From Microtetraspora sp. NBRC 16547 (GTDB lineage: Bacteria > Actinomycetota > Actinomycetes > Streptosporangiales > Streptosporangiaceae): DNA of 64,000 nt. Below are positions 23,820 through 34,067 of the stretch, piece by piece (the stretch's first letter is position 1; each line of letters opens with the position of its first letter). The position numbers and the translations under genes were made by a program. Under the pieces are notes generated by a model. It made no database searches, was not told the origin of the DNA, and saw only the letters and a program-made list of their open reading frames with translations. The stretch covers positions 366,940 through 430,939 of the forward strand of contig NZ_BSSE01000004.1 of NCBI RefSeq assembly GCF_030268965.1, read 5' to 3'.

Positions 23820-24109
23820 GCGGCTACGCCGAGCGGGTCCTCGACGTGGTCGAGCGGATACCGCCAGGCAAGGTCATGCCTTACGGGGACATCGCGGAAT
23901 ACCTGGGGGAGGGTGGACCGCGGCAGGTGGGACGCGTCCTGTCCCACTGGGGCGGCGGCGTCCCGTGGTGGCGCGTGCCCAGGGCGGACGGATCCCCGCC
24001 GGTGGGACACGAGGCCGAATGCCTCGCCCGGTGGCGAGAAGAGGGCACGCCACTCCGGGGAGACCGAGCGGACATGAGAGTCGCGCGATGGGACGGACGC
24101 ACTCGCTGA
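23807..24109 (+). CDS. Alkyltransferase-like (ATL) protein, MGMT DNA-binding domain
   Basis: 100 residues, consisting only of the DNA-binding domain of O6-alkylguanine-DNA alkyltransferase: VLDVVERIPPGKVMPYGDIA, then GGPRQVGRVLS and the active-site loop. The loop reads PWWRV, where true transferases have PCHRV, so the alkyl-accepting Cys is replaced by Trp. Family knowledge: ATL proteins bind alkylated guanine and hand it to nucleotide excision repair. It corresponds to the Rv3204 position in mycobacteria. It is translationally coupled to the preceding gene. Confidence 0.93.
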   Translation: MERLSGYAERVLDVVERIPPGKVMPYGDIAEYLGEGGPRQVGRVLSHWGGGVPWWRVPRADGSPPVGHEAECLARWREEGTPLRGDRADMRVARWDGRTR

Positions 24110-24158
24110 CCGCTTACCATTTCTAGAACACCGGTCTCCGAAGGGTGGTGCCTCCTCT

Positions 24159-27053
24159 ATGACACCCGCGCCCACGAGCGACGCGGTCGCTGACCGATTG
24201 CGGGCTGTTCAGGAGCATTATGACCGGGGTGAGTCCATAGAGGCGCTGATCGCCCTGGTCCGGGAGGCGGGCCTGGGGCCGGCCGAGCGCCGCGCCGTCG
24301 ATCGCGAGGCGCTCGGCGGAGCGCTCGGACTGCGGCTGGACGCGGCGGCCAAGCGGGGGGCCGCGCGCCGTCGTGACGCCATCGCGGCTCTGCGACCCTA
24401 CCTCGCCGAGGTGGACGCCCGTGTCAAGAGCGATCTCCCGGTCGGCCGTCGCGCCGCGTACCACCTGATCGAGACCCGTGACCCCGAGGAACTCGCCGAG
24501 AGCGACGCGCTGGCCAAGCTGGCCGCCGCCGCGGCGGAGCCGTCCCGGCGGGTCCGCAAGGGGTTACGGTGGTACGCCGATCTGCCCGTCGAGGTGGACG
24601 ACAAGCTGCTCCGGCTGCGCAAGGCCGACCTCGTGCCGGTGACGCAGATCGACGACATCTCCTGGGTCGGCGGCCGATTGCGGATCACCGGCCACGCCTA
24701 CCTCGCCGGGCTGTCCGTGCGCAGCAGGCGGTTCAACCACGCGACGGTCGTGCTCAAGGGGCCGCGCTGGCTGCCGCACATCACGCTGAAGACCCGGCGC
24801 GTCTACCGGCCGGAGGCCACCCACGCCGCCAAGGAGCCGGGCTGCAACTACGACTGGGCGGGGTTCACCGCCGAGCTGCACCCCTTCTCGCTCCGCTGGC
24901 GGGCCGCGCTGCGCGCCGTGGTCCGCGGCGGCAAGCGCGTGCTCAAGCGCCGCCACACGGTCCAGGACACCACCACCTGGCGCGCCGAGATCGCGATCTG
25001 GAGCCGCATGGCGCGGGCGACCGGCGCGCTCCGCGGCCCCGCCATCGGCCGCACCGAGCGCCCGGCCGGGCTGCAGGTCAAGCCGCGCTGGTGGGTGCGC
25101 CCCGTGTGGACGTCCGACAAGGCGCTCCAGGTCGTGCTGCAGCCGACGAGGGCCGAGCTGATCCGCGTCCGGCTGGAGGGCGACAACGTCGTGCTCACCG
25201 GCTTCATCCCCGGCCACCCCGTCACCAGGGGCAAGGCCAGGGTCGGCGGCCACCGGATGGCCGCGGAGTTCGCCCCCGTCGAGGGCGGCAGCGAGTTCTC
25301 GCTGACCCTGGGCGTCCAGACGTTGCTCAAGGACCGCGACGCGCGCCGGCTCTGGGTCGAGCCCAAGGGAGAGCCGGCCGCGGCCGTGATGCTGGAGGGC
25401 GCCGAGGAGACCCGGCTCATCGTCGGCGACCGCGAGATCACCGTCCAGGGCGACCGGCGCGACCGGATGGTCATCTCCGGGCACAAGATCCTGCCCGTGA
25501 TCACCTCGGCCGAGTGGCAGGACGACGCGCTCACCCTCACCGGCAGGTACCCCGACCCCGATCCGGGGCCGCGTGACCTGCTGCTTCGGCACCGCGGCGG
25601 CCTGATCATCCGCGTTCCGCTGCGGCGGGACGGCGAGGACTTCTCGGTACGGCTCGCGCCCGGCGCGATGCCGAGGTTCGGAGGGAGCGTCCCGCTCGCC
25701 GAGGGCATCTGGAGCATGTCCGTCGCGCCGCCGGGCAAGCACGGCCCCGCCATCGCGCCGACCCGCTTCGACCATGCCGGGCTGGACGCCCTGGACGAGG
25801 AGCGGCGCACCATCGACGGCCGCGTCTACCGGTTCGTCGCGACGCGGTACGACGTGCCCGTGCTCGTGGCGGCCGAGGACCGGCCGGGCGACGAGCGCAG
25901 CGCCGCCGGAGTCTGGGCGCTGAGCCGCAACTTCTACCCTTCAGAGCGGGCCCTGCCCGTGCGCGAGGCCGCTGTCTACGTCTCCTTCGACGGCAGGTCA
26001 TACTCCGACAGCCCGCGCGCGGTCTACGAGGAGCGGCTGCGCCGGGGCGACGACAGCGAGCACATCTGGGTCGTCAGGGACGGCGCTTTCGTCCCGCCGG
26101 GCTCGGCCGAGCTGGGCCTCGGCGGCGACATCGTCCCGAAGGTCGTCAGGGAGGGCAGCCGGGAGCACTACGAGGCGCTGGCCCGCGCCCGGTACATCGT
26201 GTCCAACGGCTTCCTGCCCCCGTGGTTCCGTACGCGTGACGACCAGGTGTGCGTCCAGACCTGGCACGGCACCCCCGTCAAGCACATCGGCCGTGACCTG
26301 CCGCACATGCGGCGCGAGCCGAGGCCGCCGGTCTGGCACCGCCAGGCCGCCGAGGTGCGCGGCTGGGACGTCCTGGTCTCGCAGAGCCCCTGGGCCTCCT
26401 CCGTGCTGCGCAAGGCGTTCGGCTACGAGGGCGAGATCCTGGAGAGCGGATACCCGCGCAACGACGTGCTGGCCGGGGACCGCGAGCCCGTCGCGAGCGC
26501 GATCAGGCGGCGCGTCGGCGTCCCCGAGGGCAAGCGGGTGATCCTCTACGCGCCGACGTTCCGGGACTACGACCGCAGGAACGCCTCGGTGAAGCTCGAC
26601 CTCGTGGACGCGCGGCGCGCCCTGGGCGCGGACCACGTCGTCCTCGTGCGCGGCCACGCGATGCAGGCGTTCCCGCACGTGCCGTCCCTCGACGGGTTCG
26701 CCGTCGACGTGACCACCTACCCCGACATGGCGGACCTGCTCCTGATCGCGGACGTGCTGGTCACCGACTACTCCTCGTCGATGTTCGACTTCGTGGCGAG
26801 CGGCCGGCCGGTCGTGCTGTTCACGCCGGACCTGGACCGCTACCGGTCGGCCCGCGAGCTCTACCTCGACCTGGAGGCGCAGCGGCCGGGACCGCGGCTC
26901 GCCACCTCTCCGGAGGTCGTCGAGGTCCTGCGGTCGATCGACTCGGTGTCGGCCAAGCTCGCCGACCGGTACGCCGCGTTCGTCCGCACCTACGCGCCGC
27001 ACGACAACGGCAAGGCGGCCGCCCGCCTCGTCGATCACGTGTTCTCCTCCTGA
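24159..27053 (+). CDS. TagF-like CDP-glycerol glycerophosphotransferase
   Basis: 964 residues. The first 600 or so residues are a large N-terminal region with helices and beta-rich modules (for example VGGRLRITGHAYLAGL). The last 370 residues form the Glyphos_transf domain: QTWHGTPVKHIGRDLPHMRR (catalytic His), SGYPRNDVL, VILYAPTFRDY and VTDYSSSMFDF (nucleotide-binding region). The known family makes polyglycerol- or polyribitol-phosphate teichoic acid chains at the inner membrane face; teichoic acids occur in this group of actinomycetes. The start ATG is followed by a helix-rich N-terminus. It is a stand-alone gene with no other tag genes nearby. Confidence 0.9.
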   Translation: MTPAPTSDAVADRLRAVQEHYDRGESIEALIALVREAGLGPAERRAVDREALGGALGLRLDAAAKRGAARRRDAIAALRPYLAEVDARVKSDLPVGRRAAYHLIETRDPEELAESDALAKLAAAAAEPSRRVRKGLRWYADLPVEVDDKLLRLRKADLVPVTQIDDISWVGGRLRITGHAYLAGLSVRSRRFNHATVVLKGPRWLPHITLKTRRVYRPEATHAAKEPGCNYDWAGFTAELHPFSLRWRAALRAVVRGGKRVLKRRHTVQDTTTWRAEIAIWSRMARATGALRGPAIGRTERPAGLQVKPRWWVRPVWTSDKALQVVLQPTRAELIRVRLEGDNVVLTGFIPGHPVTRGKARVGGHRMAAEFAPVEGGSEFSLTLGVQTLLKDRDARRLWVEPKGEPAAAVMLEGAEETRLIVGDREITVQGDRRDRMVISGHKILPVITSAEWQDDALTLTGRYPDPDPGPRDLLLRHRGGLIIRVPLRRDGEDFSVRLAPGAMPRFGGSVPLAEGIWSMSVAPPGKHGPAIAPTRFDHAGLDALDEERRTIDGRVYRFVATRYDVPVLVAAEDRPGDERSAAGVWALSRNFYPSERALPVREAAVYVSFDGRSYSDSPRAVYEERLRRGDDSEHIWVVRDGAFVPPGSAELGLGGDIVPKVVREGSREHYEALARARYIVSNGFLPPWFRTRDDQVCVQTWHGTPVKHIGRDLPHMRREPRPPVWHRQAAEVRGWDVLVSQSPWASSVLRKAFGYEGEILESGYPRNDVLAGDREPVASAIRRRVGVPEGKRVILYAPTFRDYDRRNASVKLDLVDARRALGADHVVLVRGHAMQAFPHVPSLDGFAVDVTTYPDMADLLLIADVLVTDYSSSMFDFVASGRPVVLFTPDLDRYRSARELYLDLEAQRPGPRLATSPEVVEVLRSIDSVSAKLADRYAAFVRTYAPHDNGKAAARLVDHVFSS

Positions 27054-27107
27054 CCCTGTGCCCAACGGGGCACGATCAGCTCCCGTGGTCTGGTGGAATG
27101 GCGTGTT

Positions 27108-30100
27108 ATGAGTTATCGGCTGGTGCGGCGTGGAGCGGTCGGGCGGCACGCGGCCCCCGTTCTGGACGAGCACCAGCGGGCCGTCGTCGAGCACGGTTCG
27201 GGACCGCTCCTCGTCCTCGCCGGCCCGGGCACGGGCAAGACCACCACGATCGTGGAGAGCGTGGTCGACCGGATCGAGCGCCGCGGAGTCGACCCCGAGC
27301 GCGTTCTCGTCCTCACCTTCAGCCGCAAGGCCGCCGGTGAGCTGCGGGAACGTATCACCGGCCGGATGCGCAGGACGACCAGGACGCCGCTTGCCCTCAC
27401 CTTCCACAGCTACGCGTACGCGCTGCTGCGCCGCGAGGCGGTCCTGGCGGGCGAGCCGCCGCCCCGGCTGCTGACCGGCCCGGAACAGCTGCTGGAGATC
27501 CGCCGCCTGCTGCACGGCGAACTGGAGGACGGCGCGCGGCACTGGCCGGACCGGATGCGCGAGATGCTCGGCACCCGGGGGTTCGCCGAGGAGCTGCGCG
27601 ACTTCCTGTCCCGCGCGGCGGAGCGCGGCCTGGACGGCGACGCGCTGGTCCGGCTCGGTCGCGCTCACGGGCGGGAGGACTGGCAGGCCGTGGGGCTCTT
27701 CTCCTACCGCTACCAGGACCGCTTCGACCTCGACCCGGTGCCCTCGCTCGACTACGCCGAGCTGATCCGCGCCGCCGCAGGACTGCTCACCGACGGCGAC
27801 GTACGGCGGCGCGAGCGGGCGGCCTACGACGTGGTCTTCGTGGACGAGTACCAGGACACCGACCCTGCTCAGGAGCTCGTCCTCCGGCAGCTCGCGGGCG
27901 ACGGGCGCGACCTGATCGTGGTGGGCGATCCCGACCAGTCCATCTACGGCTTCCGCGGCGCGGACGTCCAGGCGATCCTCCGGTTCCCGGAACGGTTCCG
28001 CACCCTGGACGGCCACGAGGCGCCGGCCGTCGCGTTGAAGGTCTGCCGCCGCAGCGGCCCCGAGCTGCTCGACGCGTCCCGGCGGGTCGCGGCGCGGCTG
28101 CCCGCCACCCGCACCGGCCACCGCGACCTGCGACCGGTCGCCGGGGCGGAGCCGGGCGGCGTGCGCGTCCTGGTGGCCGACAGCGCCAGCCAGGAGTCCG
28201 CCGTCGTCGCGGACACCCTGCGCCGGGCGCACCTGCTCGACGGCGTGCCGTGGTCCCGGATGGCCGTGCTCGTGCGCAGCGCCGCCCGGCAGATCCCGGT
28301 CCTGCGCCGCGCGCTGGTCACGGCGGGGGTGCCGGTCGTCGTCGGCGGCGACGAGGTGCCGCTGATCCAGGAGCCCGGGGTGCGGCCCCTCATCACCTTG
28401 CTGAAGGTCGCGGTCCGGCCGTCCGCGCTCGACGCGGCGACCGCGGAGGAACTCCTCACCGGCCCGCTGGGCGGCACCGACATGATCGGCGTCCGCAGGT
28501 TGCGTCGCGCCCTGCGCGCCGCGGAACACGCCGAGGCCGCCGACGACGAGACGCTGCCGTTCACGCCCCGATCCTCGGACGAGCTACTCGTCGCCGCGAT
28601 CCGTGACGCCCGGGAGCTGATCCCGGTCGAGCCGCACGTGGCCGCGCCCGCCGAGCGCGTCGCCGGGCTACTCAAGATCGCGCGTTCCGCCGTACAGGAT
28701 GGGCCGGAGGCCGTGCTGTGGGCGATCTGGCAGGCCAGCGGGCTGGCCGAGCGATGGACCGACGTCAGCGTGTCCGGCGGGGCGCGGGGCGCGCAGGCCG
28801 ACCGCAACCTGGACGGCGTCGTGGCGCTGTTCGACTACGCGGCCCGGTTCGTCGACCGGCTGCCCAAGGCGGGCGCGGAGGTCTTCCTCGACGACCTGAT
28901 CTCGCAGGAGATCCCCGGTGACTCGCTCGCCGAGCAGGCGCCGGACGGCGAGGCCGTACGCATCCTGACCGCACACCGGTCCAAGGGCCTTGAGTGGGAC
29001 GTCGTGGTGGTTCCCGGCGTCCAGGAGGGCGTCTGGCCGGACCTGCGGCTGCGCGGCTCGGTCCTCGGCATCGAGACGCTCGTCGAGCTGGCCGGAGGCA
29101 CCGCGCCGGACACAGCCGGGCTCGACACCGGGGCGGCCGCGGCCGCGCTCGCGTCCAAGCTGCTCGCCGAGGAGCGACGGCTGTTCTACGTCGCGGCCAC
29201 GCGGGCGCGCCACCGGCTGGTCGTCACGGCGGTCGGCGGCGAGGACACCGATGAGCGTCCCTCCCGGTTCCTGTCCGAGCTGCTGCCCGGCGGCGCCGAG
29301 CCGGTGACCATGGACGACAAGGCCCGCTGGCTCAGCATGCCCGCGCTCGTGGCGGACCTGCGCGCGGCGGTCTGCGACCCGGCGAAGCCCGAGGCGCTGC
29401 GCCGGGCCGCCGCGACGCACCTCGCCCGGCTGGCCCGGGCCGGGGTGCCCGGCGCGAGCCCCCGCGACTGGTACGCGCTGACCCCGCTGTCCGACGACCG
29501 CCCCCTCGGCTGGCCGGACGACATCGTCCGCGTCTCGCCGTCCGCGGTGGAGAACTTCACCAAGTGCGGGCTCCGCTGGGTTCTGGAGACGGCGGTGGGC
29601 GCGGGCAGCGCCAGCGTGACGCAGAGCCTCGGCACCGTCATCCACGCGATCGCCGTGCTGGCGACGGGCGACGACCCGGATCTCGCGAGGCGGCTGGACG
29701 ACGTCTGGGACCAGTTCGACTTCGGCGGGGTGTGGTTCAACCGCAAGCAGCGCAGGGTCGCCGAGCAGATGGTCGAGCGGTTCCTGCGCTGGCACCGCGA
29801 GAACCCCCGCGAGCTTGTCGCGCTGGAGGAGCCGTTCACCGCGGTGCTGTCCGAGGGTGTGCACATCAAGGGCCGGGTGGACCGGGTCGAACGGGACGGT
29901 GACGGCCGGGCGGTCATCATCGACATCAAGACCGGCGGCACCAAGCCCAAGGACGGCGATCTCGACCGGCACCCGCAGCTTGGGGCATACCAGCTCGCCA
30001 CGCTGCTGGGCGCCTTCAAACGGCACGGCCTGGTGGAGCCGGGAGGGGCCGCGCTCGTCCAGGTGGGCAAGGCGGCGGGCACCTCGGGCGGGGCGAAGGA

Positions 30101-30278
30101 GCAGGCGCAGGGCGCGCTCGGGGAGGACCCCGAACCCGGCTGGGCGCAGGAGCTCGTCGAGACCGTCGCCGCCGGCATGTCCGCGAACCTGTTCGTCGCC
30201 AAGGTGAACGACGGCTGCCGCACCTGCGCCGCGAAGATCTCCTGCCCGGTCAACGACAGCGGAGGTCAGCTGTGCTGA
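27108..30278 (+). CDS. adnA: UvrD-like helicase-nuclease, AdnA-like subunit
   Basis: 1056 residues. Superfamily 1A helicase: Walker A AGPGTGKTTTI, Walker B DEYQDT, GDPDQSIYGFRGAD, TAHRSKGLEWD and VAATRARHRL. The C-terminal RecB-type nuclease has GTVIHAIA, GRVDRVE and IIDIKTGG. Cys residues (FTKCGLRW; CRTCAAKISC) mark an Fe-S cage. The layout and tandem partner match mycobacterial AdnAB, the double-strand-break resection motor. The subunit assignment rests on gene order, length and Fe-S cysteines. ATG 27108 is preferred over the upstream GTG-type start at 27093. It overlaps the partner gene by 7 bp. Confidence 0.88.
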   Translation: MSYRLVRRGAVGRHAAPVLDEHQRAVVEHGSGPLLVLAGPGTGKTTTIVESVVDRIERRGVDPERVLVLTFSRKAAGELRERITGRMRRTTRTPLALTFHSYAYALLRREAVLAGEPPPRLLTGPEQLLEIRRLLHGELEDGARHWPDRMREMLGTRGFAEELRDFLSRAAERGLDGDALVRLGRAHGREDWQAVGLFSYRYQDRFDLDPVPSLDYAELIRAAAGLLTDGDVRRRERAAYDVVFVDEYQDTDPAQELVLRQLAGDGRDLIVVGDPDQSIYGFRGADVQAILRFPERFRTLDGHEAPAVALKVCRRSGPELLDASRRVAARLPATRTGHRDLRPVAGAEPGGVRVLVADSASQESAVVADTLRRAHLLDGVPWSRMAVLVRSAARQIPVLRRALVTAGVPVVVGGDEVPLIQEPGVRPLITLLKVAVRPSALDAATAEELLTGPLGGTDMIGVRRLRRALRAAEHAEAADDETLPFTPRSSDELLVAAIRDARELIPVEPHVAAPAERVAGLLKIARSAVQDGPEAVLWAIWQASGLAERWTDVSVSGGARGAQADRNLDGVVALFDYAARFVDRLPKAGAEVFLDDLISQEIPGDSLAEQAPDGEAVRILTAHRSKGLEWDVVVVPGVQEGVWPDLRLRGSVLGIETLVELAGGTAPDTAGLDTGAAAAALASKLLAEERRLFYVAATRARHRLVVTAVGGEDTDERPSRFLSELLPGGAEPVTMDDKARWLSMPALVADLRAAVCDPAKPEALRRAAATHLARLARAGVPGASPRDWYALTPLSDDRPLGWPDDIVRVSPSAVENFTKCGLRWVLETAVGAGSASVTQSLGTVIHAIAVLATGDDPDLARRLDDVWDQFDFGGVWFNRKQRRVAEQMVERFLRWHRENPRELVALEEPFTAVLSEGVHIKGRVDRVERDGDGRAVIIDIKTGGTKPKDGDLDRHPQLGAYQLATLLGAFKRHGLVEPGGAALVQVGKAAGTSGGAKEQAQGALGEDPEPGWAQELVETVAAGMSANLFVAKVNDGCRTCAAKISCPVNDSGGQLC

Positions 30279-33200
30279 GCCCGGTCGAGCTCGCCGGAAA
30301 GCTCGGCATCCTTCCCCCCACCCAGGAGCAGGCGGTCGTGATCGAGGCCGGCCTGGAGCCGATGGTCGTCGTGGCCGGCGCCGGGTCAGGCAAGAGCGAG
30401 ACCATGGCGGGCCGGGTCGTCTGGCTGGTCGCGGCGGGCCTGGTCCGGCCGGAGCAGATCCTCGGGCTGACCTTCACCCGCAAGGCCGCGGCGGAGCTGG
30501 CCGACCGGGTGCGCAGGCGGCTCGGCGGGCTCGCCTCGGCCGGCCTGGTCCCGGCAGAGCTGCTCGACGCCGAGCCGACCGTCTCGACCTATCACGCGTA
30601 CGCCGCCCGGCTGGTCACCGACCACGCGCTCCGCGAGGGGCTGGAGCCGACGATGCGGCTGATGACGCCGGCCGTCGCCTGGCAGATGGCCGCACGCGTC
30701 GTTGGCCAGTACGACGGCCCCATGGACCTGGTCGATCTCGGGCCGCCGAGCGTCACCGCCGCGGTCCTGGAGTTGGCGGGTGAGATGGCCGAGCACCTGC
30801 GCGGCGCGAACGAGGTGCGCGAAGTGGGCGCGTGGCTCCGGGAACGCCTCGCCGAGCTGCCCGGGAAGACCACGCTGGCCCAGCAGCGTCCGGTGCGCAC
30901 CCAGGCGGTACGCGAGCAGCTCCTGCCGCTGGCCGAGGCGTACGAACGGGTGAAACGCGGCAGGGAGGTCATCGACTACGGCGACCAGATGGCCCTCGCG
31001 GCGCGGATCGCGACGGCCCACCCCGAGGTGGGCGCGACAGAGCGGTCGCGGTTCTCGGTCGTCCTGCTGGATGAGTACCAGGACACCAGCCACGCCCAGC
31101 TCGTGCTGCTGCGCGCCCTGTACGGCGGCGGCCACCCGGTCACGGCGGTCGGCGACCCCTGCCAGTCGATCTACGGCTGGCGCGGCGCGTCGGCGGGCAA
31201 CCTGTCCCGGTTCCCCGAGGACTTCCCGACGGCGGCGGGGGATCCCGCGCCGGTCCGGCAGCTCTCGGTCAGCTTCCGAAACGGGGAGCGGGTACTCGAC
31301 GTGGCGGCCAAGATCCAGGTCCCGCTGCGGGACGGGCGGCGCGGGAGCGTGCCCGTGCTCGTGCCCGGCTCCAACCGGGTGGACCGCGGCCGGGTCGTCT
31401 GCGCCTTCCACGAGACCGCCGAGGACGAGGCCGCCTGGATCGCGGACGGCATCGCCAGGACGCTCGGCGCGGAGGACGCGCCCGACGGCCTGCCCTGGGG
31501 CGAGGGCGAGCGGGCGCACGCCGTACAGCCCAAGGACGTGGCGATCCTGGCCCGCAAGCGATCGCAGTTCCCCACCCTGCGCCGCGCCCTCGAAGAACGG
31601 GGCATCCCGGTCGAGGTCGTCGGGCTGGGCGGCCTGCTGACCGTCCCCGAGGTGGCCGACATCGTGGCCACGCTGCGCGTCCTCTACGACCCCACCGCGG
31701 GAGACGCGCTCGTGCGGCTGCTGGCCGGGCCGCGTTGGCGGATCGGCCCCGCCGACCTGAAGGTCCTCGGCGACCTCGCCCGCGAGCTGAGCCAGGAGAG
31801 CAGGCGGGCCGACGACCCGCTGGAACAGGTGATGGCCGACCTGGAGAGCGAGCGGGGCAGCCTGATCGACGCGCTGGACGAGCTGCCCGAGCGGCCGGAG
31901 TGGCTGGAGCTGTTCTCCCCGCTGGCCCGGGTCCGCCTGCCCGCGCTGGCGGGCGAGCTCAGGTCGCTGCGCGCCCGCGCGGGCCAGCCGCTGCCCGACC
32001 TCATCACCGAGATCGAACGGCGGCTCGGCCTCGACATCGAGGTGGCCGCCCGGGGCGGGAGCGCGCTGGCGGCCCGGGCCGACCTCGACGCGTTCCTCGA
32101 CGCCGCGGCCCGGTTCGCCGGGGACGCGGAGGACCCCACGCTCGGCGCGTTCCTCGCTTACCTCAAGGCGGCGGAGAGCGAGGAGTTCGGCCTGGAGGCC
32201 GGGCGCGTCGGCGAGACTGACAGCGTGAAGCTCATGACCGTCCACGCGTCCAAGGGCCTGGAATGGCCGGTCGTCGTCGTCCCAGGCCTGTCGCAGATCA
32301 CCACGCAGAAGGGCGGCCTGGCCAAGGGCAGCGTCTTCCCCGCCACGCCGGTCACCAATTCGCGATGGACGGAGAACCCCCGCAAGCTGCCGTACCCGCT
32401 CCGTGGCGACGTGGCCGACCTGCCGGTGCTGGCGGGCCTCGACAAGGACGCGCTCGCCGACTTCGACGAACGCTGCCGCGACCGGGACCTGTTGGAGGAG
32501 CGTCGCCTCGCGTACGTGGCCGTGACCCGCGCGCACTACCTGCTGATCGCCTCGGGGTACCGCTGGGGCACCTCCTCGAAGCCGCTCGAACCCTCCGACT
32601 TCCTGACGGAGATCCGCGACGCGGGGGCCACGGTGGCGCGCTGGAACGAGAGCGACGGAGCGGAGAACCCGCTGCTCGCCGAGCCTCCCGAGGCCGCCTG
32701 GCCGTCCGTGTCCGTACGCGACGCGGTGCTGGAGGGCGCCCGCATGGTCGAGGAGGCCATGGAACTGGCGCTGGAAGGCCGTGCGATTCCCGCGCCCGAC
32801 AGAGGGGAGCGGACGCGGGCCTGGGCCCGTGACACCGAGCTGCTCCTCAGGGAGCGCGAGCAGCGCAAAGAGGCGGCGGTCGTCGACCTGCCCGCGCGGC
32901 TGTCCGTGTCGTCACTCGTCACGCTGGCCGGGGACCCGTCCGCGCTCGCCCGGCAGGTACGGCGTCCGCTGCCGAGGAAGCCGGCACCCCTGGCCCGGCG
33001 GGGCACCGCGTTCCACGCCTGGCTGGAGTCGCGCTGGGGGCAGCAGCGGCTGATCGACGACTTCGAGCTGCCCGGGGCGTCTGACGACCTGTCCGAGGCC
33101 GACGTCCAGGTCGCCGAGCTGCAGGAGCGGTTCGAGGAGAGCGTGTGGGCCGCGCGGGAGCCGCTCGACCTGGAGGTCCCGTTCGAGACGATGATCGCGG

Positions 33201-33487
33201 ACCGTCTCGTCCGCGGCCGCATGGACGCCGTGTTCACCGACGGCGACGGCTATGTGGTGGTCGACTGGAAGACCGGTGAGCGCCCGCGGGGCCGGGCCGC
33301 CCGCACCGCCGCCGTCCAGCTCGCGGCCTACCGCCTGGCTTGGGCGTCGCTCGCCCGGGTGCCGCTGGAGAAGGTCGGGGCGGCCTTCCACTACGTCCGC
33401 TCGAACGAGACCGTGCGGCCCGTCGACCTCCTCGACGCCGAGGGCCTGGCCGAGCTGATCCGCCGGATCCCGCAGGCCGATTCGTGA
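30272..33487 (+). CDS. adnB: UvrD-like helicase-nuclease, AdnB-like subunit
   Basis: 1071 residues. Walker A AGAGSGKSETM, LTFTRKAAAEL, DEYQDTSHAQ, GDPCQSIYGWRGAS, TVHASKGLEWP and AVTRAHYLL show a complete helicase motor. The C-terminal nuclease core is present (RRGTAFHAWLES, GRMDAVF, VVVDWKTGERP) but without the cysteine cage, as expected for AdnB. In mycobacteria the two subunits form a heterodimer with the second gene supplying the lead motor (from memory). The GTG start lies inside the last codons of the partner gene, so coupled translation and equimolar synthesis are likely. Confidence 0.88.
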   Translation: MLSPVELAGKLGILPPTQEQAVVIEAGLEPMVVVAGAGSGKSETMAGRVVWLVAAGLVRPEQILGLTFTRKAAAELADRVRRRLGGLASAGLVPAELLDAEPTVSTYHAYAARLVTDHALREGLEPTMRLMTPAVAWQMAARVVGQYDGPMDLVDLGPPSVTAAVLELAGEMAEHLRGANEVREVGAWLRERLAELPGKTTLAQQRPVRTQAVREQLLPLAEAYERVKRGREVIDYGDQMALAARIATAHPEVGATERSRFSVVLLDEYQDTSHAQLVLLRALYGGGHPVTAVGDPCQSIYGWRGASAGNLSRFPEDFPTAAGDPAPVRQLSVSFRNGERVLDVAAKIQVPLRDGRRGSVPVLVPGSNRVDRGRVVCAFHETAEDEAAWIADGIARTLGAEDAPDGLPWGEGERAHAVQPKDVAILARKRSQFPTLRRALEERGIPVEVVGLGGLLTVPEVADIVATLRVLYDPTAGDALVRLLAGPRWRIGPADLKVLGDLARELSQESRRADDPLEQVMADLESERGSLIDALDELPERPEWLELFSPLARVRLPALAGELRSLRARAGQPLPDLITEIERRLGLDIEVAARGGSALAARADLDAFLDAAARFAGDAEDPTLGAFLAYLKAAESEEFGLEAGRVGETDSVKLMTVHASKGLEWPVVVVPGLSQITTQKGGLAKGSVFPATPVTNSRWTENPRKLPYPLRGDVADLPVLAGLDKDALADFDERCRDRDLLEERRLAYVAVTRAHYLLIASGYRWGTSSKPLEPSDFLTEIRDAGATVARWNESDGAENPLLAEPPEAAWPSVSVRDAVLEGARMVEEAMELALEGRAIPAPDRGERTRAWARDTELLLREREQRKEAAVVDLPARLSVSSLVTLAGDPSALARQVRRPLPRKPAPLARRGTAFHAWLESRWGQQRLIDDFELPGASDDLSEADVQVAELQERFEESVWAAREPLDLEVPFETMIADRLVRGRMDAVFTDGDGYVVVDWKTGERPRGRAARTAAVQLAAYRLAWASLARVPLEKVGAAFHYVRSNETVRPVDLLDAEGLAELIRRIPQADS

Positions 33488-33502
33488 GGCGGTCCGGAAA
33501 GC

Positions 33503-33991
33503 TCAGCCGAAGATCAGCGATGTGTCGAGCTTGATCCCGAACGGCTCCGGCAGCTCCAGCGGCTGACCCGCCTCCACCATCACGATCTCCTGGTACGGCT
33601 GCCGCTCGTCGTCCGGAGCGAGATCGCCGACCGGCCTGCTCATCAGCGTCATCGTCGGAGGATCGGTCACGGGATCGACGATGAGGTAGAGCGGTGCCCC
33701 GGCCCGCGCGTAGTCCAGCGGCTTCTCGTGCCAGTCCACCATCCGGGTGCCCGGCGAGCAGACCTCGACGACGAGCAGCGTGCCGTCTCCACGCATGCGC
33801 ATGTCGACGTACGGGAGAAGCCTTTCAACCGCCAACGGCGAGCAGCGGCGGGACGGTGATCGTGAGGGCCGACGGTCAAAACGCGGGACTTGTGGGCGAG
33901 CTCGGTTGCTGGGAATCAGCGTTCCCTCGCTGGGGGCGTTGGGAGGAAGGGCCTCGACCCGGAGGCGCGAGTCGAGTACTATCTGTGACAT
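33503..33991 (-). CDS. Uma2/DUF820-like nuclease-fold protein, N-terminally eroded
   Basis: 162 residues. The C-terminal two-thirds match the Uma2 (DUF820) restriction-endonuclease-like family: DMRMRGDGTLLVVEVCSPGT, WHEKPLDYARAGAPLYLIVDP. The usual N-terminal part with the RYELVDG-type motif and the RPDVVV strand is missing or replaced by a Pro/Arg-rich stretch (RFDRRPSRSPSRRCSPL). This suggests an internal deletion or frameshift. It lies directly downstream of a frameshifted DUF3800-like gene, so both may be decaying accessory genes. Start ATG 33991 is provisional. Confidence 0.5.
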   Translation of the reverse strand: MSQIVLDSRLRVEALPPNAPSEGTLIPSNRARPQVPRFDRRPSRSPSRRCSPLAVERLLPYVDMRMRGDGTLLVVEVCSPGTRMVDWHEKPLDYARAGAPLYLIVDPVTDPPTMTLMSRPVGDLAPDDERQPYQEIVMVEAGQPLELPEPFGIKLDTSLIFG

Positions 33992-34067
33992 CGCCGCCGC
34001 TTTGCGGAGCGGTTGGAAGTGAGCCCGGGAAGATCCCTCCGGAGGTGGGGTCCCGGGCTCGCGGCTT

